A stretch of DNA of 64,000 nucleotides. Source: Cocos nucifera (lineage: Eukaryota > Streptophyta > Magnoliopsida > Arecales > Arecaceae). The notes below the pieces were generated by a model. That model was not told the DNA's origin. It did no database searches and saw nothing but the letters and a program-made list of their open reading frames with translations. Each line of letters opens with the position of its first letter. The first letter of the stretch is position 1. Location: NCBI GenBank assembly GCA_006176705.1, contig QRFJ01000381.1:402501-466500 (forward strand), given 5' to 3'. This document shows, in pieces, positions 1-12,487 of this stretch. The translations under genes were made by a program, and so were the position numbers.

Positions 1-1758
1 CGGACGTTGGGTACCATTACTAGATAGTCACTTCGATTAGTATAGAAATTGATTTATGTGCTACTGACTTAAGTTCGGATCTACGAGATCACACATATTA
101 GGAGTTTCTACTTGATCTGATAGCTGATCAAGAGTTTCATTGATCTAAAACTCTATGGTCAAGAGTCCACTGGACTGAGACTCTATGATCAAGAGTCCTA
201 CTGGACTGAAACTCTGAGTCCTACTTATTTGGGACTCTCTGATTAAGGGTCCCATTGATTTGGAACTCTATAGTCAAGAGTTTCACTGGATTGAAACTCT
301 ATGACCAAGAGTTCCACTGGACTAAAACTCTGAGTCCTACTTATCTGGGACTCTTTGATCATGAGTCCTAATAATCTAGGATACTGTGGTCAGGAGTCCT
401 ACTAGACTGCGACTTTATGACCAAGAGTTCTACTGGTCTGGGACTCTTTGATCAAGAGTTTCACTAGTCTGAAACTCTATGATCGTGAGTTCGATTCATT
501 TGAGACACTGGGTTCAAGAATTCCATTGATTTAGGATTATTCAAGAGTTTCATATTGATAGGACTCTGTTGCCCAATAACCCATTCGATTTGGACTCAAA
601 TATTTTTAGAGGATCAATTAGTAATTTGATTACTAATTAGCTCAATTTGATTGAGCGATGAGGATTCGATCAAGTTCAATTAAATTTGATTTGATTGGAT
701 TTGACCCGATCAGGTCATGAGATGATCTAATCGCTATGGGAGTTTTGATCCTGATTTGATCAAAACGTAGATCTAATTAATTTTTAATTTGATTAAAATT
801 TTATTGAATTAGGCTAAGTCTAATTTGATTGGATTTAACTTTATTTAATTGGATCTAAATTAATTAGTTTGGTTAAAACTAATTAGGATCAAGTCAAATG
901 AAGTTTGAATTCAAATTCTCCCATGCGCCCATCATTTTTGACTTTTTCACTCTGCTTCCCATGCCCTTCCTTTTGTTTGTCAAATATCTTTTGAGAAATA
1001 AAAAAATGCATATAGAAGGAGAGTCCTTCTGCGTGTTAAACACAAGGGAGAGGACGTTGGATAAGGATAAGAGGCTCATTTGATTTTTGAAATCAAGTGA
1101 GTGGTTAAAACCTCTCAATCACTCAATCCTTATCATTTTTTATACAGTTTTCCTATGGTATTTATGTTAATAAATTATGAAAAAAATTTTGCATGTAGGA
1201 GAAGGGGTTAGCATTACATGGTAAAAATTTTAGAATATTTGGGCATCAATTCTGGATGAAAAAAATCTCAGAGTGAAGGTGAATAGGATCCTACAATACT
1301 TTTCTTTTCTTTTATGCCTCTCTTCTCTTGTGATTTTTATCTCTAAGGATATCCTATTTTTAGATATGATCTAAATAAGGATTATAGATCTAAAAGTTAT
1401 CTTTTCATAAAAATTTATTTCATAGAAAAACTTCACACAAAGAGGGCGTGATAGGATTTCTAGTGTGTTAGGATTTTTGGGCCGAGTAAAATCCTAGATT
1501 TGAGAATTTGGATTCGGATGGAGAGATCGAGTGCTGTGAGCATGGATCACCATCAAATTTGAAATATATCTTCATTATCCTTTAATATTTATATTCTAAT
1601 TTTTAAAATATCTAAAAATAAGAAAGTACATGATCGATCAGATCGATCGTGATAAGCCATTGAAGGTCCCAACGAGTTAGCACTCTAGTGGGACTGATCG
1701 GGATCAAGAGCTCCGTATGGACCAACCATAGAGGCCGAACATATGTGCGGCTATGACG
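1..1758 (+). mobile_element. 3' part of a probable copia-type (SIRE-like) LTR, cut by the window edge
   Basis: The stretch has no credible reading frame. Its opening (GGGTACCATTACTAGATAGTCAC) resembles the GGGTTGCCACCATATACTGCTAGGTATCAC stretch near 55045 in the copia-type LTR that starts at 54199. It is followed by AT-rich DNA full of GATTTGATTGGATT-type words, which also occur near 63600-63900. A degenerate primer-site match follows at 1759. The left boundary is outside the window and the right boundary is inferred only from that primer-site match. Family and limits are inference. Confidence 0.4.
120..560. repeat. GAGTC/GACTC minisatellite inside the copia-type LTR
   Basis: Degenerate tandem units of roughly 30 bp, paired into about 60 bp, carry the words AAGAGTCC, ACTGGACTGA and ACTCTATGATC. 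About a dozen units are visible, with many substitutions. Because GAGTC and GACTC alternate, each unit can pair with its neighbour. Confidence 0.75.
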
Positions 1759-1770
1759 TGATACCAGAGC
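1759..1770 (+). other. degenerate primer-binding site candidate
   Basis: TGATACCAGAGC matches the initiator-Met type plant primer site TGGTATCAGAGC at 10 of 12 positions; both differences are transitions. It would mark the LTR/leader junction of the element at the left window edge. A chance match is possible. Confidence 0.3.
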
Positions 1771-2689
1771 ATTATCCAATGGACTCAGATTATGGTAATC
1801 GACTACTCGCAAAAAGATATTATGTTCTGAACATGTAGATGTAGTAAATAGTTTATTACATAGTTTTATTTTCAGATCTATTGATGTATGCATGCATATT
1901 ATGTTTAGATTCTAATGTGTAGGATTAAATAATTTGATATGATTAGTAGATAATTAATTAAATTAATTATTTTTTATTGCATCATTGCTGTTTTTGAAAT
2001 ATATTTCGAAAGTAGCATGACAAATCCTATACTATTTTCTTTCACGTTCGCGCCGCCCCCACCACAGGCCACCCCACCATTGTTCGTGCTGCACCCACGG
2101 TCCGCACGACCACCAAACCCCCTCCCCTCCTCTGACTCCGACACCACCAACCCAGCCCCCTCCCATCTCCTCCCCTAGCTCTGGCACCACCAACCCCCTC
2201 ATCTCCCCTCCCTGGCTCTCGGCGCCTCCCGCGCCTCTCCCACCCTGTGTGACCATTCTTCATACCCTCCACACCTTACTTGCCCCTCGATTCCTCCCCC
2301 TCTGCCACCGCCTTCGCCTCTTGCCATGCCACCTCCTCTATCTTTTCTAGAGGACCCCTCCCTCATCCCATCGTACCTCTTCGACCCTGCCGCCACCATC
2401 TTTCCTCGATCGGGAGGAGAAGAAGACTCCTAATGCATTAAGATTCTATTTTTTTTTAAATGCCTAAGAGATGGAGATTTGTTAATTTTCAACTTGGGAG
2501 CATCATGTTTAAACTTTGGTTCTACATGGCACAACAGAAGTCATCTGAAATGCTGAGTTGGCAATACCATGATACTCCTCCATGGAGTATTATTATTATT
2601 ATTATATATATATATTTACATATATATGATATGTATATAGTATATGATTAACTGATATATGTACACCTAGAAAAATATTTGTCGGACAT
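1771..2689. other. no gene seen; includes a CCT/CCAC-rich low-complexity block
   Basis: About 2041-2400 is a pyrimidine- and C-rich block (CCACC, CCTCC words) that gives open but compositionally absurd frames on the minus strand. Positions 2592-2640 are AT dinucleotide-rich. Nothing here looks like a conserved protein. Confidence 0.6.
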
Positions 2690-3480
2690 TCCAATACACA
2701 TCTTTAGATAAATCAACATAGTTTTGAGAATATGACACTTATTGGTATATAGTACTTGACCAAATAATACACATTGAATGACTTACTCATATATACTATA
2801 AGCTTTTTTGATATATATATTGCGATGATCCAATATATACCTATAGGTAAATTGATATATAACTTTTTAAACATGATATTTATCAGCACATAATATATGG
2901 TCACTTGATACACATTTAGCAATATAGTAATCCAACATCCTAATATACATCTTAAGATAGATCGATGCACAATTTTCAGATATGGTGCTTATCAATACTT
3001 ACTATATGGCCAAACAATATATGCTTGTTAGCTTTTCGATACATACTATAAGTTTTTGTGACATATATAATTTACAGCAATCTAATACATACCTTTAGCT
3101 AAATCAATACATAGTTTTCAAAATATAGTGTTTGCCGGTATACTATATATGACCAAGTGATATATACTCATCGACTTTCTAATATGCAATCAGTAGTGAT
3201 CCAATACATATCTATAGATAAATCAATGCATAATTTCCCGAATATGGTATTCATATATGTACACACTATATGGATAGTTAATACACATCTAACAATATAG
3301 TTATCCAATATCTCGATACACACCTCTAGATAAATTCATACATAGTTTTCAGAATATGATGCTCCCCAATACATACTTCATGATCAAATGATGCATACTC
3401 ATCAATTTTATTATACATACTATAAGGTTCGTTGATATATACTCATAGCCATATGGCACATATCTCTAAGCAAATTCACA
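2690..3480. repeat. degenerate AT-rich tandem repeat, period about 110-145 bp
   Basis: The phrase ATACAYACCTTTAGATAAATCAATACATAG recurs in mutated form near 2695, 2835, 2943, 3087, 3205, 3317 and 3457. Between the recurrences lie ATATGGTGCTTATCAAT-like and ACTATATGGCCAA-like phrases in the same order. Seven or so units are visible. The spacing alternates between about 110-120 and 140, which suggests insertions within units. It is not assigned to a known satellite. Confidence 0.65.
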
Positions 3481-6015
3481 TAATCCATAGGCAAGATATA
3501 TACATTGGACAATATTGAACTGATCATGAATAATTATTTAAAATATTTGAATTGCTTTACTGCAATTATGATAAATAATAAACATATAGTCAACTTATAA
3601 AACATGTTTTAAAAAAGCAAGAACATACAAAATATGTACAAAAAACATGATGAGTTATGTGTGGACTCTCCAAATTCTTCATGATTAAATGCTATATTCA
3701 TCTCATATTAATAAATGAAATAGTGCCGAAAATGGAGAGAAATTTCCAACAAAAAATCCTTAATAAACAATAAAGTTAAGCACAATTCAAGCACGGCCTC
3801 TTTTCAATCAATTATCTATAAAACAATAAAAATTTAGTAAGCTCCGATGGATAACTAAATCTTTTAGAACTTTTGAAAAATATATAAAAAGTAATAATAA
3901 GTGAAGACCTCTAGATAATTACCTGTATTAACATCTAAATTCAGCTTGCGAGGCACTAATTGTTGTTGACTTGGAACCATGCATTGCCACAAAATATAAA
4001 CATATCTTGAACGAGACTTATGCTATAACTTGAAATCTCATCTCTCAAGTATTCTAACTTTATTCTAGAATAACTTATGAAGAAATAGAGCAGAAAAAAA
4101 TTAATGAAATGATGAAGAGAATTTTCTAGCTTTGCCTAATATAATAAATTATATACATAACATTCTTTAGATTCCATCAACTCTTAGATATAAAAATTTT
4201 AGAAAAAAAAGGAAGGGATTTGGCCAGAAGAGGAGGCAACTTAGGGGGAAGACCTAACAATGGAAGAGATGGCTTGATGAAGAAGAAGATAAATGGAAAG
4301 GCTTAATGAGAAAGAAAGAGAATAAATATGGTCTTTTATTACAAAAGATCTCTCTTGATACATGGGATTTGGATCAGAAGAAATGAACTCGGAAGACAAA
4401 TCATATGGATGGGAAAGATGACTTGATGAGAGAGAATATAGATGGAGAGGCTTGATAAGCAAGAAAGATGATATGGATGGTCTTTCCTCATGAATAATTT
4501 TTTTTAGCATGTGTAATTTTTTTTCTTCTTATTTTTTTAGGTTATGAAACCAACAAATACTAGTAGGAATCCTCTCATCCATATTTGGCTTCTAGATTTT
4601 TTTTTTTTCAAGATGAGAGAAAAAGAAAGCATGGCATAAAAAAAAGAGCCATGTCCTGTATAATCTTTTATACTGCCCATGGTTTTGTTCTATATATATC
4701 CTTGCACCATATATTTCAAGGATTGATTGTTATTCCCATGCTCATCATGCATATCTTTAAAAGAAGATAAACAGATGAGAGCTGTCAGAATTTCCCAAGA
4801 AGGTATGCACGCATCACATAAATAGTTTCAAAATTGGTACAGTACTTTTGGCCTGGCCTTTGTGGTTGTGGATCTTGGACCAAAGTATATTGTAGTATAA
4901 TTTTCCTTCGTAAGTTACAATTGGCTTCCTCATTTGCCCACCTAGCTAGTCATTGTCGTTTGACTCGCTTTACAAAATATATGGTGCGGTGCTTATAAGA
5001 ATTCGACAAAGTTGCATAGGAGGTTCAATGATATGAACTACATAAAATACTAAAATATGGAATAAGTGCACATCTCGCTCATTGTGACGTCACATTGATC
5101 ATAGACTATTATACTGCAATAATCCTAAAGGATGCAGAATACGTTGCATCGAACTGCCTTGCCCTCTATTTTAGACACAATCAATATCATTTCTTCCAGA
5201 AGGTTAGCTTAACAACCCCAGTCAACATAATTATGCCAAAGGAACACGCTTATACCAAACCTTTAATTTTCTATATTTCTTCAGGCCTACAAATCCAACC
5301 TCATCTGTGCTCTTGGAAATACAAGACATTCAGAGAAGAAAATGTCAATGGACGAACTCCACCTAAATTATGTTGGCAGTATTTGATTTGTATGATCCCA
5401 TCGCTTTCTTATGGCTTTTGGGTTTAACCATTCAACCAGCAAAACCAGTGGAGTGGGACAACGTGGGAAACTGATGCTAGCTAGGTGAGCCTCCCCAGGA
5501 TCATAGCTGGCAGGAAAGTTGCCCAAAACTGTTCTAAAAGTCCTCCCTGTCATCCATCGCTTTGCATGGTGGAGCCCTCGTTAGACCTAACCCCGCAGGC
5601 TTATACTGAAACCCCCCAACCACCGCCATCTATCTATCAAACTCTTTGTTTGTATATTTGGAAGGCTTAAGAGTTTTTTCTCCAATCGCTTTCCTTAGTA
5701 CCTATTTGACTTAATGCAATGAACAAAGCAAGAAAATTTTATTATCAGAAATATCCTCCAATAGAAGAAAAAAAAGGGTCCAAGCAAAACTATTATTTTA
5801 TAATAAAAAAATCCAGCTATTATGTCAGGAAGCAAAATGATAATTGTTATAAATGATCTTAGTTACTAGCCATTTCATAATTTAAGTATTTTTTAATAAA
5901 AATTATCATAATTTTCAGTTTATAGGAAAGTGGCTTGCCCATGTTTTATGTGAAACCAGTTTTGAGCCGGCACGGATTTCAAAACTAATTATTTTTTAAA
6001 AAATATTTATAAATA
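3481..6015. other. intergenic DNA, nothing recognised
   Basis: AT-rich DNA on both strands with scattered short open frames of up to about 110 residues. None shows a recognisable domain, a splice-consistent continuation or a plausible composition. Purine-rich stretches occur around 4200-4480. Confidence 0.6.
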
Positions 6016-6037
6016 ATATATATATATATATATATAT
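6016..6037. repeat. (TA)n microsatellite
   Basis: Eleven or so uninterrupted TA units at the start of a very AT-rich 400-bp block. Confidence 0.9.
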
Positions 6038-6388
6038 TTAATATTAATTTATATTCTTAATTATATATATAAATAAATTTTAATTATAATAGTATAATAT
6101 TATTATATTTAATTAACATAATTTAATTCATATAAGTAGATTCAATATAATTTTTTAATAATTTAAAATTTAATTTTAATATTTTAAAAATTACTAGATA
6201 GAAAAGTTCAGTATAAGAAAAATTAATTTATATCTAAATGATATTTATGGATAAAAATTAGTAGCTTATAGGTTCAAATATTAAGAGATTTTTTCTTAAT
6301 TTATATATATATATATTAATTTTTTTATAAATATAAAATATTTATTTTTATAAATTTATTTTTTATTTTTTATATTTAAAATTTTTAA

Positions 6389-6395
<7 letters not shown>

Positions 6396-6434
<39 letters not shown>
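6396..6434. repeat. (TA)n microsatellite
   Basis: About nineteen consecutive TA units. It ends an AT-rich block and is followed directly by a GC-rich segment. Confidence 0.9.
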
Positions 6435-6436
<2 letters not shown>

Positions 6437-6880
6437 AACCATGCTCTCCACGATTGCCTCTCCGCGAACCAAGTGCGTCGTACGAGAAAGGATATATATT
6501 TTGAAAGGAAATCTCGGACTTGGAATGACGCAGCGGAGGCGTCGTCATGCCCGTTTTCTACGTTCGGGGGAGAATTTCCGGATGGTCGGCCGGGGACAAG
6601 TGGGCCCGTGGGCACGCAGACCGAGTCGGTGACCGGCTGAGCCAGTTGCCACTTAGCCCAGCCGGTCGTATTAGATGGAAAGTGGGGAAGAATCGAATAA
6701 AGTGGCGGCGGGTGGGCGGGCCACGTGGCGGTGCTACCGACAAAAATCTGAAACTGAAACGGAAAACGTCCCGGGACTTGGCGTGATATGCGGAACTTTA
6801 ATTTAAACTCCCAATAACGGTCAACAAACGTCAATGGTACCGTGATATTTATTTTTCTCAGTTTTTGTTTTTTACATGTC
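6435..6880. other. GC-rich island with a palindromic G-box
   Basis: This is a sharp change from flanking AT-rich DNA to GC-rich sequence with many CpG. It contains the perfect palindrome GCCACGTGGC at 6720-6729, a G-box/ABRE-type core for plant bZIP and bHLH factors. Open frames exist on both strands but none resembles a known protein. It could be a distal regulatory island of the endoglucanase gene, 1.4 kb downstream, or a remnant of another gene's first exon. Both ideas are inference. Confidence 0.4.
6720..6729. promoter_or_regulatory. G-box palindrome GCCACGTGGC
   Basis: Perfect 10-bp palindrome around CACGTG in a CpG-rich context, about 1.5 kb upstream of the endoglucanase start codon. 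The motif is certain; regulatory use is inference. Confidence 0.4.
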
Positions 6881-8226
6881 ACTTCGTCATACTAGTTCCC
6901 GGCCATTAATTTACATTTACCATCATGAGATGCTCGGCTACGTAGGCTTGAAGCAATGAGGTGCTCACTAGATTTTACCACATTCATTTTTTATAAAAAA
7001 GTTTATATAATTTTAGCTAAATGGAACTAATACTTTTGTCATTCTTGATGATTTTGCTCGACTATAAAATTATGACAAGATGGAACTTATTTCATCCATC
7101 TCAAAAAGAAGCAATTTTATTAATAAAGAAATATCAGAACGGTAACACCACCAATTACGAGAATAAAGGTTGAACCGTGTGAATTGATGTTAGATGGGCG
7201 AAGATGTCTTGCAAACCTCACTGTAGGTAAATTTTGAAGAGAAAATCCAATGCCAAAACCAAAATATATCAGCTCAAAGATTTAGAAATATCAACTTAAA
7301 TATGAATCTTTTTCCAACATTAAAAGAGATTTTGCTAGATCCAATTGCACCAGTCCATGATCAATTTTAAATTAAATATAAGATGTAAAGCCAGGTTAAG
7401 TTATATTTGAACCGTGCTGAGCTTTCAAACCTTAAAGATACTAAGATCTGCAATAAGGCGAGTGCTAGGCGGAAGATGGTATAATGAACTGAAATCAGAA
7501 GGTTGCCAGCCCAATGTCATACTGTCACCCTTGCTTAATGTGTAAGCTCTTTGACGCTTTCCCCCGTTGTTGAAAGTATTTCTTTAATAAAATCAGAATG
7601 ACGTGGGAAAAGCCATGATTTGGTGAAGATATTGGCGTGAGCCCGGTCACGGTTTTTACCTCTTGCGGTGCACGAGCTCGAATGGAAGGGTCAATTTTTT
7701 TTCTTTAAAACAGAAAGTGTCAACTAGTCATAGTCAGACGCATCGAAGCCTTCCGAGCGCTATTTGGTCCAACGTTTACAATTTCTAGCAACGCAGACCA
7801 TTTGCTGATTCTCTTCTCTTATTGAAACACCCAGTCTCTTACGGCCCATCCATTAAGCTATTCCATACGCCTTTGAGGCTTCCTACTAATATCTCCTCCG
7901 CCATTATAAGTTTATAACGGTGCTTTAATGCGAAGTTTTGGGGGGCCAAGGGAGGAGGCAAACGAATTCATAAACGGATCAAGTAATTTCCACAGATTCC
8001 CCATCTTACTCGTCACCATTCAGTATCGCTTCCAAAATTTTGTTTGTGCTCACCCAGAAATTAAAGACAACGTGAGAGTGAAGCGGGATCTGGGAAAAAT
8101 TTTGAGACGATCTTTTCATCTCTTCCTCTGTTTTCCCCATGTGAGTGGCATATGCTTTGTTTATAGCGCATCCCCCTAAAGATTGACGATTCTTTCCCTT
8201 CGCTTGCTCCTCCCGTGGTGGTGGGA
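6881..8226. other. upstream region of the endoglucanase gene
   Basis: No gene is seen. A TATA-like stretch (CATTATAAG, near 7902) lies about 325 bp before the ATG and could set transcription start. The interval from there to the ATG would be the 5' leader. No other motif stands out. Confidence 0.4.
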
Positions 8227-9460
8227 ATGGAAGGGGAGTCTGCAAGCAGAAACATCAAGGCTGTCTCCTCCACCTTGCTATTGATCTTAGCCTTTGTATG
8301 GATCCTCCTCCCTGCTGCCGCCGCCAAATTTGACTACAAAAATGCCCTCTCCAAGAGCCTGCTCTATTTCGAGGCCCAGCGCTCCGGCCGCCTCCCCTAC
8401 AACCAGCGCGTCACCTGGCGCGGCCATTCCGGCCTCACGGACGGCCTCCAACAAGGAGTCAGTTCATTCTTTTCCTTGTATTCTTGGTTTATATCGAATT
8501 TTAGCTTGAAGGGAATACTAAAAATAAATACCGCGCAGGTGGATCTGGTAGGAGGGTATTATGATGCAGGAGACCATGTGAAGTTCGGGCTGCCGATGGC
8601 CTTCACGGTCACAATGCTATCGTGGAGCACCATCGAGTACGGGGACGAGATCGCGGCAGCCGGCGAGTACCACCACGCTCTGGAGGCCATCAAGTGGGGG
8701 ACCGATTACTTCATCAAAGCCCACACCCAACCCAACGTCCTCTGGGCCGAGGTACGGCAAGGATTAATTTGGGGTAGAATTTGGCATCATTTACTTGATC
8801 ATGGCCCAGAGTTGTACGGTGAGCATTATTTTGTGCTGTTGATTGGTGGTTGAAGGTGGGGGACGGTGACACGGACCACTACTGCTGGCAGAGGCCGGAG
8901 GATATGACGACGTCGCGGCAGGCGTACAAGGTTGACACGGAGAATCCAGGGTCGGACCTCGCCGGAGAGACCGCGGCAGCCATGGCGGCGGCATCCATCG
9001 TGTTCAAGAAATCCGACCCACATTACTCCCATCTCTTGTTGCATCATGCCCAACAGGTGTGTATTTAGTCCCAGATTTTTATGATTCCCAAACTTCATCC
9101 CAAGAAGAGGAATAAGAAGAGTAGGGTCTCATTTTTTTAAATTAAGAATTATTTTCTTTTTGCAATGTAGTTGTTTGAGTTCGGGGACAAGTATAGGGGG
9201 GAGTATGACAGGAGCGTAAGAGTGGTGAAGAGTTACTATCCGTCCGTGAGTGGGTACGGGGACGAGCTGCTGTGGGCCGCGCTGTGGCTCCACAGGACCA
9301 CCGGGCGGGATGAGTATTTGGAATACGTGGCGGAGAATGCCCACAGTTTCGGGGGCACCGGATGGGCGATCGCCGAGTTCAGCTGGGATGTCAAATATGC
9401 CGGCGTTCAAATCCTTGCTGCCAAGGTAAGCGGGCACAACTCTTTTTGTCTCTCCCTCCC

Positions 9461-9503
<43 letters not shown>

Positions 9504-9857
9504 GTCTGTAATGAGAAGGGCAAAAGAGCCGAAAGGAAAAGGTAAAGCCGATGTTTCGGTTTAGACCTGCCGTTTCTTTTCTCCACGCGGTGATGCGGAC
9601 AAGTTAGATGCCTGGTTAATTTATGTTAGTCTTACAGTTGGCACGTGAAAAAGGTGTGCAGAGCGGAGTGATATAATATGATGTCTTCTGATCTACTATT
9701 TTTTCCCAAAAAGGCTAAGGCAACAGAAAATGAGTTTAACGGAAACATGCTTAGAATAGAGGGTGCTATACCATACTATTTCATCCGCAAATGGTTAAGC
9801 ATGCTGTTGCAACATAATCTATTAAAAATAAAAAAATTAGTAATTAGAACGATTCTA

Positions 9858-9894
<37 letters not shown>

Positions 9895-11799
9895 CATCTA
9901 ATAATAAACAAGCACATCATCTATTATTGAAAAAAAATGTACTACTGTTCTAACTTGATTAAAAATTTTAAATAAAAAAATTATTATTAATTATGATTGA
10001 TCATTTGATAAGTTTTACTATTTTGAATGAAAAAAATTATTGATTTCTTATTGAATGGTCTAAGGTAGACATGATGTAACTGGTCTAATCAATAATTTTT
10101 CATTAAAAATATTCTTTTGGGAGCTCACTTAGTGAACACAAAACTTTTTCTATAACATATGACATGAGAGGATTAATATAGAAATTATTCTATAAATATT
10201 GAAGGAGAGGATCAGTATAATTTATGAAAGATTGTACAATATATTAAAATGATTGAATATTAAGTTGCTAAACAGTATTATGTGAGGCTGGAGATTGCTT
10301 TGTGCACACAACCAGATGCTCCGAACGAAGGACTGGTTTGGCTCGCACTGCTGGCAAGCATCTCACGCATCATGAGGCATGGAATGAGATCCAATAAGTC
10401 TCCTGAAGTGCGCAAAAAATATACTTTATACTAGTTTTTAACTATTGTCTTTGGGAACATGATCAAAGGTAATTTATCTCTCCTGCCTAATAGAAAAGAA
10501 ATCTAACCATTCTAGTCAGCAAATTTTAGCTAATTCATTGTTGAAATTCTGGCTGCTAGTGATTCTAGCCGACACCTCCAGTGGATCCTCAGGTCCAATA
10601 AAGTATAGGGCGGGGAGAAGCCTCATATAATATGGGAAGGCATGGGCAGCTAAAGAGAGGCTTCAAAGTTCTAAACAAGCTGGTGAGCCACCTGGAGCTG
10701 CTTTCCATCTCCAGCACAAAACCCAATCTTCAGCCCCGGCCCACATGGTCAGTTATTGGGATCCGAGTCCCCCCAGAGACCATGACCGATGTCGGCGACC
10801 ATACTTTTGTTTTCTAGGGCACATAAACCACCTGGTCTGCCACATTTTACCCTGAATCTCCTTCTTCCCGATCTCCCAATTAGATCTCCACGGCAAATCT
10901 CGGTTAGTCACTCTTTACAAAGCTAAAACCATAAAAAGAGATCTCGTACCACTAACCCCACAAACAGAGGAATATGATCTCTTTTCTAGCCTTATAACAT
11001 GACACTTGTAACAAGAATAAAGTGACCCATACTCAAGTTAACTACGTAAATTTCCCCCACGGACAAACAGAACCTCTTTTCCTGCAAGAATAAAGCAACA
11101 ACACCAATCTAACCAGCTAGTGACCGCTTTGTGCAGCTGTTGGCAGGAGGAGAGCTGCCAGAGAAGCACAACCACATACTGGAGCAGTACAGATCAAAAG
11201 CTGAACACTACATTTGTGCCTGCCTCAACAAGAACGAAGGCAGCAACGTGGACCGCACCCCCGGCGGCATGCTCTACACTCGCCAATGGAACAACATGCA
11301 GTATGTGTCCAACGCTGCCTTCCTCCTCGCTACCTACTCCGACTACTTAACGGAGGCACGCCGGGAGCTGCATTGCCCTGATGGAGTCGTCGAGTCAGCA
11401 GAGCTGCTGGCTCTGGCCAAATCCCAGGCTGACTACATCTTGGGCTCCAATCCCATGGGCATCAGCTACCTGGTGGGCTATGGGCCCAGGTACTCCAGGC
11501 ATGTGCACCACCGGGGGGCATCAACTGTGTCTCACAAGGAGAGCAAGGGCTTCATTGGGTGCACCCAAGGGTACGATGACTGGTACCACCGGCGGCAGGC
11601 GAACCCGAATGTGCTCGTCGGGGCTCTTGTCGGTGGCCCCGACTGCCAGGATAATTTCAAGGATGACCGAGGGAATTACATGCAGACAGAGGCGTGCACT
11701 TATAACACTGCACCGATGGTGGGTGTGTTTGCAAGGTTGCATCGGTTAGAAAGCCAACACATACAACAATTGTCACCTCGGACTTCCTTCTCTTGCTAG
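8227..11799 (+). CDS. endo-beta-1,4-glucanase, glycosyl hydrolase family 9 (class B, endoglucanase 17-like)
   Basis: Hydrolyses internal beta-1,4-glucosidic bonds of cellulose-like glucans in the wall. Five exons: 8227-8457, 8539-8751, 8856-9056, 9171-9425 and 11137-11799. All introns are GT-AG and phase 0, and they join to 520 residues. Residues 1-33 form a signal peptide (hydrophobic core TLLLILAFVWILLPAAAA); the mature enzyme starts near KFDY. Family signatures are YYDAGDH (residues 84-90, Asp86/Asp89, nucleophilic-water pair), VHHRGAS (423-429) and DDRGNYMQTEACTYNTAP (476-493, with Glu485 as proton donor). The length matches secreted class B enzymes. There is no membrane anchor and no C-terminal carbohydrate-binding module. 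The start is the first ATG of the frame; the codons just before it are GTG. Intron 4 is long (1.7 kb) with CT and AT microsatellites. The gene looks intact. The closest remembered relative is Arabidopsis GH9B13. The subgroup is less certain than the family. Confidence 0.96.
9448..9507. repeat. (CT)n microsatellite in intron 4 of the endoglucanase gene
   Basis: CT-rich run with about sixteen nearly uninterrupted CT units. It begins 22 bases after the exon 4 donor site. Confidence 0.9.
9860..9889. repeat. (AT)n microsatellite in intron 4 of the endoglucanase gene
   Basis: About fifteen AT units inside the 1.7-kb intron. The rest of that intron (9508-11136) shows no gene. Confidence 0.9.
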
Positions 11800-11855
11800 G
11801 AATCAGTTACAGGTTGTTGATAGAAGCAAATATACACTCCTCTTTTATTTTTTGG

Positions 11856-11860
<5 letters not shown>

Positions 11861-11892
<32 letters not shown>
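11861..11892. repeat. (CT)n microsatellite just past the endoglucanase stop codon
   Basis: Sixteen CT units begin about 60 bases after the TAG stop, probably in the 3' untranslated region. Confidence 0.9.
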
Positions 11893-11894
<2 letters not shown>

Positions 11895-12487
11895 AGGGAT
11901 TAGTTACATGGGAGGAGGGATCGAATATTCTACCTTTTTTTTGTACCTCTACTATATTACAAACAAGAGAAAAAAATGACAGACATGTTTACGTCCACTG
12001 TTCTATTGCATTTGTATGTTTGCCTGTTTGTTTTGGTACTGCAAGATATTGATAAATCTATCTTCCAATACCAAAACAAACAAGCTGTTATAAATTTGTC
12101 TGTTTGTTTGTTTGTCGTGGCACCTGCTATAAATTTAACCCAGCATTACAGTACCTACGGATAGCGAAATTTCTGGAAGCCTGACGCTAACATATCTGTC
12201 TAGGTTTGTGACGGGCATTCTTTTAAATTGGATGGAATGCTGGTCAATTATTATTACTATTATTATTTTGACCTGAACCATATAGCAGGATGTTCATCAA
12301 TTAGCACTCTCAGTCCATTTAAGATTACAAATTAAATCTTGCACCATGTGTACTACATGATTGTGCACCACGCCAATGAAATCATCTTATTTTTATAGAT
12401 TTTATTTATCATATACTTATTTTGATGATTAATTCACACAAATGAGATGACATAATTTGTATGATGTAAGATTATATTAGTGCACGT
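11893..12487. other. 3' flank of the endoglucanase gene
   Basis: AT-rich with TTTGTTTG and ATT repeats. It presumably includes the 3' untranslated end. No gene is seen before the LTR element at 12488. Confidence 0.5.

Noticed and set aside
2032..2399. Minus-strand frames of 66-76 codons rich in Gly and Arg
   Set aside because: They are products of the CCT/CCAC low-complexity block; several frames are open at once.
5095..5427. 110-codon plus-strand frame
   Set aside because: It has no recognisable domain, no splice-consistent partner exons and no codon pattern different from its surroundings.
6394..6882. 162-codon minus-strand frame over the CpG-rich island
   Set aside because: It ends in a poly-Tyr/Ile run from the TA microsatellite, shows no recognisable domain, and competing frames exist on the plus strand.
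8215..8226. Upstream GTG codons as the start of the endoglucanase
   Set aside because: Plant nuclear genes use ATG; the first in-frame ATG is 8227 and gives a good signal peptide.
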